Source: an uncultured Clostridia bacterium (GTDB lineage Bacteria; Bacillota; Clostridia; Christensenellales; UBA1242). From it: a DNA stretch of 64,000 bases. Made by a program: the position numbers and the translations under genes. The stretch covers positions 72,655 to 136,654 of the forward strand of contig CALWEA010000002.1 in assembly GCA_944376905.1 (NCBI GenBank). The letters run 5' to 3'. The notes beneath the pieces are model-generated. The model did no database searches and was not told where the DNA came from. It saw only the letters and a list, made by a program, of their open reading frames with translations. This document shows positions 28,063 to 35,658 of the stretch, one piece after another. Each line of letters opens with the position of its first letter. Position 1 is the first letter of the stretch.

Positions 28063-28909
28063 AGTATATTTTGATGGAAGTCATTACATAGCAATTCCTC
28101 ATATAGAACAATCATGGAAGAAAAGAAAAAACAAAGGTATTAAAAACAAACAAGAAGAAACGGTTAAAGAAATAATTAAAAAAGATAATAACAAAAGTAA
28201 AAAAGAAAAGATTAAAAATGCAATAGAAACAATAGATAAAGAAATTAATGATACAAAAAAAGCGACAGAACTAGTAAACAAAGTTTTAGAGAAAGAAAAA
28301 AGAAACAAGATTGTAAGACTAACAAGACTATATCGAAAAGTAAATTTACAACGGTGGACACATTTTTGCACTTTTACTTACGATAATGAAAAATTAAACG
28401 AAGAAGAATTTAAAAAGAAATTACTAACTTGTTTAAGGCATTTATCTAATCGCAAAGATTGGAGATATATTGGAGTTTGGGAACGAAGTCCTAAAAATAA
28501 CAGACTTCACTTTCATGGAATATTTGTAATACCTGAAATGATTGGAAGTATTATTGAAACAAAAGATTATTCAACAAAAACTCATCAAATGCAGTTAACT
28601 TATCAAAATACTTTCTTTTTAGAAAGATTTGGTAGAAATGATTTTAGAGAAATAGACAACAATAAACTAACATTACAAGCAGTTCAATATATGTTGAAGT
28701 ATATAAGGAAAACAAATGAAAAAGTAATTTATTCAAAACATCTACAAACATATTTTATTTCAGATATTTTAGAAAGTGATATTGTTTGCACCATAGGACA
28801 AGAAAATAGAAAACTTTTATTATTTGATGATTTCCTTTGTATAGATGAAGGTGTTGTTATGGGAAAAGTTAGTCCAGATGTTATTAAAGAAATGCCAAAA
28901 AGTAATTAG
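28043..28909 (+). CDS. HUH-type rolling-circle replication initiator (Rep)
   Basis: A 288-aa single-strand DNA nickase of the HUH class. Motif 1 is HFCTFTYDNEK (about residue 112), motif 2 the metal-binding HUH as RLHFHGIF (about 154-161), and motif 3 YMLKYIRK (about 216-223) with the likely nucleophile Tyr. The region DWRYIGVWERSPKNN precedes motif 2 as in plasmid and microvirus Rep proteins. The first ~95 residues are a Lys/Glu-rich, coiled-coil-like stretch. AGGAGG lies before the ATG, inside the preceding small ORF. No primase or helicase domain is visible. It could start replication of the excised circle or strand transfer. Confidence 0.75.
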   Translation: MHYPKSKVYFDGSHYIAIPHIEQSWKKRKNKGIKNKQEETVKEIIKKDNNKSKKEKIKNAIETIDKEINDTKKATELVNKVLEKEKRNKIVRLTRLYRKVNLQRWTHFCTFTYDNEKLNEEEFKKKLLTCLRHLSNRKDWRYIGVWERSPKNNRLHFHGIFVIPEMIGSIIETKDYSTKTHQMQLTYQNTFFLERFGRNDFREIDNNKLTLQAVQYMLKYIRKTNEKVIYSKHLQTYFISDILESDIVCTIGQENRKLLLFDDFLCIDEGVVMGKVSPDVIKEMPKSN

Positions 28910-28940
28910 TCTTTCGTGTGCGAAGTTTAAACGAAAACTC

Positions 28941-28995
28941 ACAATAGTCAAAGGTAAAATGTATTGTTTCACAACCTTTGACTATTGTTTTAAGA
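28941..28995 (+). terminator. Perfect 15-bp hairpin after rep
   Basis: ACAATAGTCAAAGGT pairs with ACCTTTGACTATTGT across an 18-base loop and is followed by TTTTAAGATTTT. The T-run is moderate; terminator is the simplest reading, but a DNA-level role near a Rep gene is possible. Confidence 0.6.
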
Positions 28996-29080
28996 TTTTA
29001 AAATTAAAAATATCTATTCGTTTCCGTTTGTTTCGCCCATGTCGAAAGACAGAAAAATTAAATAAAAGGAGAAAAATAGC

Positions 29081-30583
29081 ATGAAAACAGCTGTAATATA
29101 CGCTAGATATTCAAGCACAAATCAAACAGAACAATCTATTGAAGGTCAAATTCATGTTTGTGAAGATTTTGCTAAAAAACACGATATTATCATTGTAGAT
29201 TCATACATAGATAGAGCAATATCTGGAACAACCGATGAAAGAGCTTCTTTTCAAAAAATGCTTAAAGATAGCAATAACAAAAAATGGGATTATGTTCTTG
29301 TTTACAAACTAGATAGATTTGCAAGAAACAAGTATGAGTCAGCAATTCATAGAAAGCATTTAAAAGACAATGGAATAAAACTTTTGTCTGCTATGGAAAA
29401 CATTCCCGAGACACCAGAGGGAGTTTTACTTGAAAGTTTGCTTGAAGGTATGAATCAATATTTTAGTGAAGAACTTGCACAAAAAGTAAGTAGAGGACTT
29501 CATGAATCACGAATGAAAGGTCATTGTATTGGCTCTGTATCTTATGGTTATACAAAAGAAGATAAGAAATTGAAAATAAACGAAGATGAAGCATTGATAT
29601 TAAAAAGAATATTTGAAGATTATGCAAGTGGCAAAACAATACTACAAATTTGCCGAGATTTTGAAAAAGAACATATTACTAACAAGGGTAAAAAGTTTTT
29701 ACCTGAAACAATTAGACATTATTTAAAAAATGAATTGTATACAGGGATATATAGATTAAATAATAAAGTATATGATAAAATCTATCCGCAAATTATTTCA
29801 AATGAGTTATTTAAAAATGTAAATAAAAGGCTTGATGAAAATAGATATGGTTGCAGAAAAGATAATCACGATATTTTTAGATTAAAAGATAAAATATATT
29901 GTGGTTGTTGTAATAGAAAAATGTACCCAGTATCAGCAATATCGTCTAATGGACAAACTATGAGATATTATAGATGCATCTCTACAAAGAAACAAAACTG
30001 TTTTGTAGGAAATATAGATAAAACTTTTATTGAAAGTATTATTGATAAATTTTTAATATCTCAATTTAATATCCCAGAAAACCTAGAAGAAATATCTAAT
30101 AGAATCTATGAATTAAATAAAAAAAGAGTTGGAAACAACACCCCTCTAAATTCAATTAAAAACGAATTGCAAAAAACAAATACATCAATTTCTAATATTA
30201 TGATAGCAATAGAAAAAGGAATACTTACTGAAACAACAAAAGTTAGATTAGAAGAACTAGAAAAACAAAAGCAAGATTTGCAAGAAAAGTTAGTTATAGA
30301 GCAATCAAAACAAAGGTATGAACTTACCAAAGAAGATATACAAAATTTCTTTAAGTATACAATGAAAAAATGCCCTAATAAAGCAATAGAATTATTTATT
30401 CAACAAATTAAAATTTATGAAAACAAAATAGAAATATATTTAAACTATTCTATAACTCAACAACAAAATTTAGAACAATCATCTACAAAAGTTTTTACTG
30501 AAACACAAACGACAACTAGAAGATTTAAAGGTGGCACAACAAAAACCTTTACGAAATCATATGATGTGTTTATAGTGATATAG
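29081..30583 (+). CDS. Large serine recombinase (integrase of the element)
   Basis: Catalyses integration and excision of the element. The 500-aa protein has the resolvase catalytic domain with YARYSSTNQTEQS (nucleophile Ser11 or Ser12), then DRAISGTTDERASF, YKLDRFARNK and GVLLESLLEGMNQYFSEEL; a recombinase domain (about 155-250, GSVSYGYTKED, LKNELYTGIYR); a zinc ribbon with CGCCNRKMYP and, further on, RYYRC plus a later Cys; and a coiled-coil (about 360-420). AAAGGAG precedes the ATG. It lies near the right end, as integrases usually do, and its predicted sites share a central AC/GT. Confidence 0.93.
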   Translation: MKTAVIYARYSSTNQTEQSIEGQIHVCEDFAKKHDIIIVDSYIDRAISGTTDERASFQKMLKDSNNKKWDYVLVYKLDRFARNKYESAIHRKHLKDNGIKLLSAMENIPETPEGVLLESLLEGMNQYFSEELAQKVSRGLHESRMKGHCIGSVSYGYTKEDKKLKINEDEALILKRIFEDYASGKTILQICRDFEKEHITNKGKKFLPETIRHYLKNELYTGIYRLNNKVYDKIYPQIISNELFKNVNKRLDENRYGCRKDNHDIFRLKDKIYCGCCNRKMYPVSAISSNGQTMRYYRCISTKKQNCFVGNIDKTFIESIIDKFLISQFNIPENLEEISNRIYELNKKRVGNNTPLNSIKNELQKTNTSISNIMIAIEKGILTETTKVRLEELEKQKQDLQEKLVIEQSKQRYELTKEDIQNFFKYTMKKCPNKAIELFIQQIKIYENKIEIYLNYSITQQQNLEQSSTKVFTETQTTTRRFKGGTTKTFTKSYDVFIVI

Positions 30584-30588
30584 ATAAC

Positions 30589-31122
30589 TTATAATTTTTG
30601 TTTTTTAAAAATACTTATCCAACTATTAATATATTGTTCTACACCTAAACTTTCTAAATAATTTGGCAATTTTATATAGCTTATGACACCATATTTATAT
30701 AGCATAACAGAATAAGAAAATAAGAATGCTTCAAATTCAATTTGTTGTGAGTAATATTGCTCTAATTTATCTGGTTTTATATAATTGCAAAATTCATAAT
30801 CATATCTTTGAGCAAGTTCAGGATTTTGGCAATGTATTTTATCTTGTTTGTACATTAGGACAAATCTTCGTTGGTAAATGTGTCGTATTTCATGTAGAAT
30901 AAAATACTCTATTTGTAAAGGTTCACCTATTTTATATGCATAGATTACTGAGTTTATATTAATATATAATTTTAAATCTGCCTTTGCAATTCCTACAAAT
31001 GCTATATTTTCATTTTCAAAAAATTCCCATTCGATTTTATTTTCAAATCCATAAAACTTTACATTTGAATCAATAATACTTTGAATAATAGGTCTATATT
31101 TATCAATCTGTTCAGTATTCAT
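30589..31122 (-). CDS. Zincin-like (HExxH) putative metallopeptidase, cargo gene
   Basis: A 177-aa protein of unknown function. HEIRH (His77, Glu78, His81) followed by QQIEFEAFLFSYS (candidate third ligand Glu129 or Glu131) gives the layout of a gluzincin, somewhat like ImmA/IrrE proteases of mobile elements. No helix-turn-helix or signal peptide is visible. It converges with the recombinase gene (five bases between stops). Position at the right end of the element suggests cargo or a repressor-cleaving regulator, although no ImmR-type repressor is present. Confidence 0.5.
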   Translation of the reverse strand: MNTEQIDKYRPIIQSIIDSNVKFYGFENKIEWEFFENENIAFVGIAKADLKLYININSVIYAYKIGEPLQIEYFILHEIRHIYQRRFVLMYKQDKIHCQNPELAQRYDYEFCNYIKPDKLEQYYSQQIEFEAFLFSYSVMLYKYGVISYIKLPNYLESLGVEQYINSWISIFKKQKL

Positions 31123-31173
31123 AATTATATTTTATCAAAAATATAACAAAATTTCAAATAATTAAGAAATTAA

Positions 31174-31216
31174 AAAAGAGTATATTTTAAGATTTAAACT
31201 TAATTTATACTCTTTT
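31174..31216. terminator. Bidirectional terminator at the right end of the element
   Basis: AAAAGAGTATA pairs with TATACTCTTTT (11 bp), with a second small stem (TTAAG/CTTAA) in the loop; T-runs flank both sides. On the minus strand it now stops rpsO transcripts inside the element, replacing the split host terminator. Confidence 0.7.
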
Positions 31217-31232
31217 CTTTTCTCAAAATACC

Positions 31233-31264
31233 GCTAGTTTCAAAACGACTAGACTAAATCGTCT
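31233..31264. other. Right junction of the mobile element (attR)
   Basis: The element's arm GCTAGTTTCAAAA (31233-31245) is followed by C and host sequence GACTAGACTAAATCGTCT. AATCGTCT (31257-31264) is the exact reverse complement of AGACGATT at 24395-24402 on the other side of the element. Confidence 0.7.
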
Positions 31265-31269
31265 AATTT

Positions 31270-31524
31270 TTATCTAATATTTAATTTTTTCTTCAAATCA
31301 CGATATTCTTCAATATTTGATTTTTCTAAATAATTAAGCATTTTTTTTCTTTTACCAACAAGTTTTAAAAGACCTCTACGAGTGTGATTGTCTTTAGGAT
31401 TTTGTTTTAAATGTTCTGTTAAATGTTCTATTCTTTCTGTTAGTAAAGCAATTTGAACATAAACAGAACCAGTGTCTTTTTCTGAAATTTTAAACTCATT
31501 AATAATTTCTGATTTTGTTTTCAT
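31270..31524 (-). CDS. rpsO: 30S ribosomal protein S15
   Basis: Primary binding protein of the 16S central domain. The 84-aa product has the family blocks [47 protein letters not shown] and ends LKKKLNIR. The ATG at 31524 is chosen because GGGAGGG lies five bases upstream; the open frame extends 24 codons further without support. Translation is commonly autoregulated by S15 binding to its leader, and this leader of about 78 bases can fold. Its natural downstream neighbour pnp is now 7 kb away. Confidence 0.95.
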   Translation of the reverse strand: MKTKSEIINEFKISEKDTGSVYVQIALLTERIEHLTEHLKQNPKDNHTRRGLLKLVGKRKKMLNYLEKSNIEEYRDLKKKLNIR

Positions 31525-31608
31525 ATTCCCTCCCAAATTATTATCTATAAAACAAAGCAAATCGCGATTAAGGGATACTAACGATAAACTTTGCAATAAG
31601 ACTTATTA

Positions 31609-31637
31609 ATAATATCATACATAAATTAAAAAGTAAA
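31609..31637 (-). promoter_or_regulatory. Sigma-A promoter of rpsO
   Basis: On the minus strand TTTACT (31632-31637), 17 bases, then TATTAT (31609-31614) preceded by TG (extended -10). Transcription would start near 31602, giving a leader of about 78 bases before the ATG. Confidence 0.6.
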
Positions 31638-31747
31638 GTGTTTTTTTTATTTTATAATTTTTGTAAATTTAAAAAAATAAGTACAATTTAATTTGTTTTA
31701 GTTTTTACGTTTTTAATTAAAAAGAATATGCTAATTTGATAAAAATT

Positions 31748-32356
31748 TTATTTTTTATTTTTTTTATAATTTTTATTTTCTATTTCTAAATTTTTCATTT
31801 TGTTATAAACAATTTGTCCTGCGTTATCAAGAATTTCTGAAGTTAATCTTTGGTCATAAAATTTGTTTAACTCAAAAGGTTCACCTATCAAAATTCTATT
31901 CCTTTTTAAAAATTTTGCCTTTCTTAAAATATTAACTGGAATAATTTTACACTTTGATTTGATTGCAAGCATACAAACACCATTTTTTATGCTTTGTAGT
32001 TGGTCTCCTTCTTTATTCCTAGTTCCTTCTGGAAAGATGGTTAAAAGTTCTTTGTTTTTTAAAACTTTTAAACTATTTTTTATAGCCTCAATGTCTGCAA
32101 TATTTCTATCAACTTTAATAACACCCATCTTACGCATAAACCATGCAATAAAACGATTTTTAAACAATTCTTTTTTTGCTAAAAAATGCATCTTTCTACT
32201 AGTTGCAACACCTACAATTAAAATATCATTATTACTATAATGATTACAAATTAAAATAGCAGACTCTTTTTTTATAACATTTTTTTTACCAATAATCTTT
32301 GTTGGATAAAAAATTTTTATAAAAGGCCAACAAAGAATCCATAAAAATCTATACAT
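31748..32356 (-). CDS. plsC: 1-acyl-sn-glycerol-3-phosphate acyltransferase (PlsC family)
   Basis: Adds the second acyl chain in phosphatidic acid synthesis at the inner face of the membrane. The 202-aa protein has the catalytic HX4D motif in CNHYSNNDILIV (about residue 37), the FPEGTRN motif (about 108) and IIPVNIL. An N-terminal hydrophobic stretch (FLWILCWPFIKIFY) would hold it at the membrane. The ATG follows AGGGGG. Same-strand neighbour of the pseudouridine synthase gene, 43 bases away. Confidence 0.85.
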   Translation of the reverse strand: MYRFLWILCWPFIKIFYPTKIIGKKNVIKKESAILICNHYSNNDILIVGVATSRKMHFLAKKELFKNRFIAWFMRKMGVIKVDRNIADIEAIKNSLKVLKNKELLTIFPEGTRNKEGDQLQSIKNGVCMLAIKSKCKIIPVNILRKAKFLKRNRILIGEPFELNKFYDQRLTSEILDNAGQIVYNKMKNLEIENKNYKKNKK

Positions 32357-32399
32357 AATACCCCCTATATATTGTATGTATTGTAATTTTGCATATACA

Positions 32400-33134
32400 T
32401 TATTTGGTATTTTTATATTTTGTTAAAATTTCCATTTCTTTTGATGATAACTTTTTGTAATCTCCTCTACTTAAACCGCCTAATTTAATTTGACCTATGC
32501 TTACTCTTTTTAATAAAATTATCTCTTTTCCAATTCCTTGAAACATTTTCCTAATTTGATGATTTAAACCTTCTTTTATTTTAACAGACAACCTTGTTTT
32601 TATTTGTTGATTACTATCTTTTAATATTTTCAACACTTCAACTTTTGCTTTTGGAAGTTTATTCCCGTTAATAACAACTCCCGCTCTTAAAACTGCCAAT
32701 TCACTTTCTTTTATATGTCCTTGAATTGTTACATAATATTCTTTTTCTATTTCAAATGATGGGTGAATTATAGATTGAGCAAAATCTCCGTCATTAGTTA
32801 AAAGCAAGAGTCCTTCCGTATCATAATCCAAACGTCCAATATTAAACAGGCGAACATTTGGAATTTTAACTAAATCAAAAATCGTCTTTCTTCCTTTAGT
32901 ATCTTTTGCAGAACAAATATATCCTTTTGGTTTATTTAATTTTATATACAAAAAATCTAATGGCAATTTTATTATTTTACCATCAAATTCTACAATATCT
33001 TTTTTTTCATCAATAATAGTTCCCAATTCTTTGACAACCAAATTGTTAACCTTTATTTTTCCTTGAATAATAAGTTCATCACATTTTCTTCTAGACGCAA
33101 CACCAGAAGTTGATAAAAATTTATTTAATCTCAT
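32400..33134 (-). CDS. rluB: RsuA/RluB-type rRNA pseudouridine synthase
   Basis: Makes pseudouridine in rRNA. The 244-aa protein starts with an S4 domain (MRLNKFLSTSGVASRRKCDELI), then has YIKLNKPKGYICS, the catalytic GRLDYDTEGLLLLTNDG (Asp near residue 102) and the end motif EGLNHQIRKMFQ. Length and order fit RluB (23S U2605 in E. coli). In Clostridia such a gene commonly follows dacF, gerW and scpAB, as here. Confidence 0.9.
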   Translation of the reverse strand: MRLNKFLSTSGVASRRKCDELIIQGKIKVNNLVVKELGTIIDEKKDIVEFDGKIIKLPLDFLYIKLNKPKGYICSAKDTKGRKTIFDLVKIPNVRLFNIGRLDYDTEGLLLLTNDGDFAQSIIHPSFEIEKEYYVTIQGHIKESELAVLRAGVVINGNKLPKAKVEVLKILKDSNQQIKTRLSVKIKEGLNHQIRKMFQGIGKEIILLKRVSIGQIKLGGLSRGDYKKLSSKEMEILTKYKNTK

Positions 33135-33249
33135 GCAGTTTATTTAATCATAAAAAAAAATAAAAAGCAACCAAATATTATAAGTTATTTTAAATTTAAC
33201 TAACTTGCAATACATAATTATTAAAATTGCTTTTTAATTACTATTTTAT

Positions 33250-34458
33250 TTACCATTTATTAAAAATATTTTTAATAGATTCGAAAATTGAATTAGATTT
33301 AACTTCATCGGTTGTTATTAATTCATCTTTAAATAGAAGTTGATTATCTAAATAAATTTTTACAGTTCCAATTATTTGTTCTTTTTTAATTGGAGCCTTT
33401 AAAAATTCAGGTTTTTCATATTCGTAATCAATTTTTAAAAATTCTTCAGTTGTCAAAGGAAAAACAAAATTTTTTCTAGAATAAATTTTGACTAAACTTT
33501 CTTTACCTTTTGTAACAGGAACAGTATCAACTATATTATACGCTGGCAATAATTCATAATTTTTAAATTCGTCAAAAGCTTTTTCCATAAAATAAGAACA
33601 TTCTTCAAACATTGGTCCACAGTTTAAAACTGTGCAAACAACATCTAAATTTTCTCTAGAAGCAGATGAAACAAAACATCTACCAGCATTATCAGTAAAT
33701 CCTGTTTTAACACCTGTTATCCCCTCAAAATCATTAAGAAGAAGTTTATTTTTATTTTTTAAATATCTATTTTCAACTTCATCATTTCCGCTAACTACTA
33801 TATTTTTAGTTGAAACAATTTCTTTAAAATCTTTATTTTGTAAAGCTTTTGCAGTTACAATAGATAAATCATAAGCCGTTGTATAATGGCCGTCTTCATC
33901 TAAGCCATGAGGATTTTTAAAAGATGAGTTTTTTGCACCAGCATTTTGAGCAGTTTTTTGCATCATTTCACAAAATTTAGGAATATCACCCCCTACATAA
34001 TAAGCAAGGGCGGTTGCTGAATCATTTCCTGATGGCAACATCATTCCGTATAACAATTCTTTTATTGTTAAACTTTCCCCTTTTCTTAAATACATTGAAG
34101 TTCCTTCTATTCCAACTGCCCTATCATCAATTGCTATTTTTTTATTAATATCTTGACAATTCTCTAATACAGTTAACGCTGTAAATATTTTTGTTGTACT
34201 AGCCATTGCAACTTTTTCATTTATATTTTTACCATATAAAATTCTTCCTGAATTTTGTTCAATCAAACACATACTTCTAGCACTTGAAGAACATTCTTTA
34301 TAAGGAAACAATTCAACAGCATCTTTAATTGTTGTTATTTCTGTTGGATTATTAGATGTGTCAATAGTTTTAAATGTTTTTATATTGAAGTATGTAAAAT
34401 TAAATGTTAAAACTAAAAAGAAACATATTAACATAATTGTCAAAGCATTATTTCTCAT
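33250..34458 (-). CDS. dacF: D-alanyl-D-alanine carboxypeptidase (DacF/PBP5 type)
   Basis: Trims the terminal D-Ala of peptidoglycan stem peptides. The 402-aa protein has an N-terminal hydrophobic segment (residues 8-26), SxxK as STTK in MASTTKIFTA, SxN as PSGND, KTG in GVKTGFTDNAG, and a C-terminal PBP5-like domain. AAGGAGG precedes the ATG, which overlaps the end of gerW by 11 bases. No C-terminal amphipathic anchor is obvious, so it may be held by its uncleaved N-terminus. Confidence 0.9.
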   Translation of the reverse strand: MRNNALTIMLICFFLVLTFNFTYFNIKTFKTIDTSNNPTEITTIKDAVELFPYKECSSSARSMCLIEQNSGRILYGKNINEKVAMASTTKIFTALTVLENCQDINKKIAIDDRAVGIEGTSMYLRKGESLTIKELLYGMMLPSGNDSATALAYYVGGDIPKFCEMMQKTAQNAGAKNSSFKNPHGLDEDGHYTTAYDLSIVTAKALQNKDFKEIVSTKNIVVSGNDEVENRYLKNKNKLLLNDFEGITGVKTGFTDNAGRCFVSSASRENLDVVCTVLNCGPMFEECSYFMEKAFDEFKNYELLPAYNIVDTVPVTKGKESLVKIYSRKNFVFPLTTEEFLKIDYEYEKPEFLKAPIKKEQIIGTVKIYLDNQLLFKDELITTDEVKSNSIFESIKNIFNKW

Positions 34459-34861
34459 AACAATCTTTATTATCCTCCTTAGAGCAAAATTTATTAACTA
34501 ATTTATTAAATAAATTTAATGCAGTTTGATAGGCGGTTTTATTTTCTATATCTATGTAATTAATTCCGTTTTTATTTTCAATTAAAAATCCAACTGGTTG
34601 AACTGTCATACCTCCCCCACTCCCACCAGCAAGTGGATATGTTGAAATTTTTTTTCTAATTGAAACATCTGCATATTCGCCACCTCCAACAACATAACCC
34701 ACACTAACCTTTGAAACTGGAATTATAACACTACCATCTGGCGAGAAAAAAGGGTCTCCAATAATTGTATTTGCTTCTATAAGAGAATGAAGATTTTTCA
34801 TTGTATTTTCAATTAAATTTTCAATAGATTGAGACCCTGGATTATTTTCGTGATACACCAT
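34448..34861 (-). CDS. gerW: Sporulation/germination protein GerW (YtfJ)
   Basis: Small soluble protein needed in Bacillus for normal spore germination. The 137-aa product shows the family features SIENLIENTMKNLHSLIEANTIIGDP, VIIPVSKVSVGYVVGGGEY and the Gly-rich GGSGGGMTVQPVGFLI. AAGGAG precedes the ATG. It overlaps dacF and follows scpA-scpB-DUF2953, the order seen in many Clostridia. Confidence 0.92.
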   Translation of the reverse strand: MVYHENNPGSQSIENLIENTMKNLHSLIEANTIIGDPFFSPDGSVIIPVSKVSVGYVVGGGEYADVSIRKKISTYPLAGGSGGGMTVQPVGFLIENKNGINYIDIENKTAYQTALNLFNKLVNKFCSKEDNKDCYEK

Positions 34862-35053
34862 ATTTGTTAACTCCTTATATTAATAAATTTAATTTTCATT
34901 TATCGTATAAACAAATAATTGATAGTATAACCAAATAAAAGAAAATTGTTAATTTAAGAAATTTACTATAATTTATTATTAATTTTTATTAGATTTTTAT
35001 ACATTATTAATTAAATTATATAATATATATTAAAAATAAAAAAAAATTTCTTT

Positions 35054-35638
35054 TTAATAATTACGCTTTTTGTTGAGAAATAAAGACGTAAAAAAACAAT
35101 ACAAAATATCAAATAAACATATAGATGCATTACAATAAAATTTAAATTTTATAACCTTTTCATTAAATAATGTTTGAGAATTAACAGAAATTGATGTGCT
35201 ATATTTTAAATTTTTTAAATAACTAGAAAAAATATGATATATGATATTTATTAAACCTGACAACATCGCTGAATGATAAGCATCACCAGTTCCAATTTTT
35301 GAATAAATATTTATGTATTTTAATTTTACTTTTTGTTTTAACTGTAATGTTAATAATTCATAAAATTTTATTTTAGGGTCAGAAAATTTGTATTCTAACT
35401 GTTTTCTTTCTTTTTTTGTTCTTATAATAATGCCATTAATCGTCAATTGAAACGAAAAATACACTATATTTATAAAAAAAAGTTTTATAACAACCATTCC
35501 TTCATTGTTTAACGGGTCAAAAGATAAATAAATCCTAAAAAACAAAGGAATAATTAATAAAATTAATAAAAATAAAACTATGAGTAACCATAAAGATTCC
35601 ATAGTTTTATTTTTTTCAAAAAATTTTTTTATATACAT
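35054..35638 (-). CDS. DUF2953 membrane protein
   Basis: A 194-aa protein of unknown function. One hydrophobic N-terminal segment (about 15-36) is followed by a beta-rich domain (SFDPLNNEGMVVIKLFFINIVYFSFQ) and a helical segment SKIGTGDAYHSAMLSGLINIIYHIF, the recognisable core of DUF2953, where GTGDA precedes the helix. It lies 20 bases after scpB and upstream of gerW, the position DUF2953 genes hold in spore-forming Clostridia. A sporulation link is therefore likely but unproven. Confidence 0.7.
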   Translation of the reverse strand: MYIKKFFEKNKTMESLWLLIVLFLLILLIIPLFFRIYLSFDPLNNEGMVVIKLFFINIVYFSFQLTINGIIIRTKKERKQLEYKFSDPKIKFYELLTLQLKQKVKLKYINIYSKIGTGDAYHSAMLSGLINIIYHIFSSYLKNLKYSTSISVNSQTLFNEKVIKFKFYCNASICLFDILYCFFTSLFLNKKRNY

Positions 35639-35658
35639 TTTTTGTTATTATCGTTAAA

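Larger units (their letters stand above)
24413..31246. mobile_element. Integrated serine-recombinase element with HUH replication protein, between rpsO and pnp
   Basis: A 6.8-kb insertion separating rpsO from pnp, which are neighbours in most Bacillota. Both ends carry the 13-bp arm TTTTGAAACTAGC in inverted orientation, sharing a central AC. Removing the element joins AGACGATT and AATCGTCT into a hairpin followed by seven Ts on the minus strand, the expected rpsO terminator. Contents in order: AbrB regulator, ABC ATPase and permease, a hairpin-rich non-coding region, sigma-like regulator, a GC-richer non-coding block, a 40-aa ORF, HUH Rep, large serine recombinase and a zincin-like gene. No relaxase of the usual MOB families and no type IV secretion genes are present, so it is probably a mobilisable or plasmid-like integrative element. 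Confidence 0.85.

Noticed and set aside
28845..29084. Plus-strand frame between rep and the recombinase
   Set aside because: Overlaps the end of rep, crosses the 15-bp hairpin and has no ribosome-binding site.
24413..31246. Transposon with terminal inverted repeats and a DDE transposase
   Set aside because: No transposase is present; the short inverted arms and the shared AC fit the halves of a serine-integrase site better.
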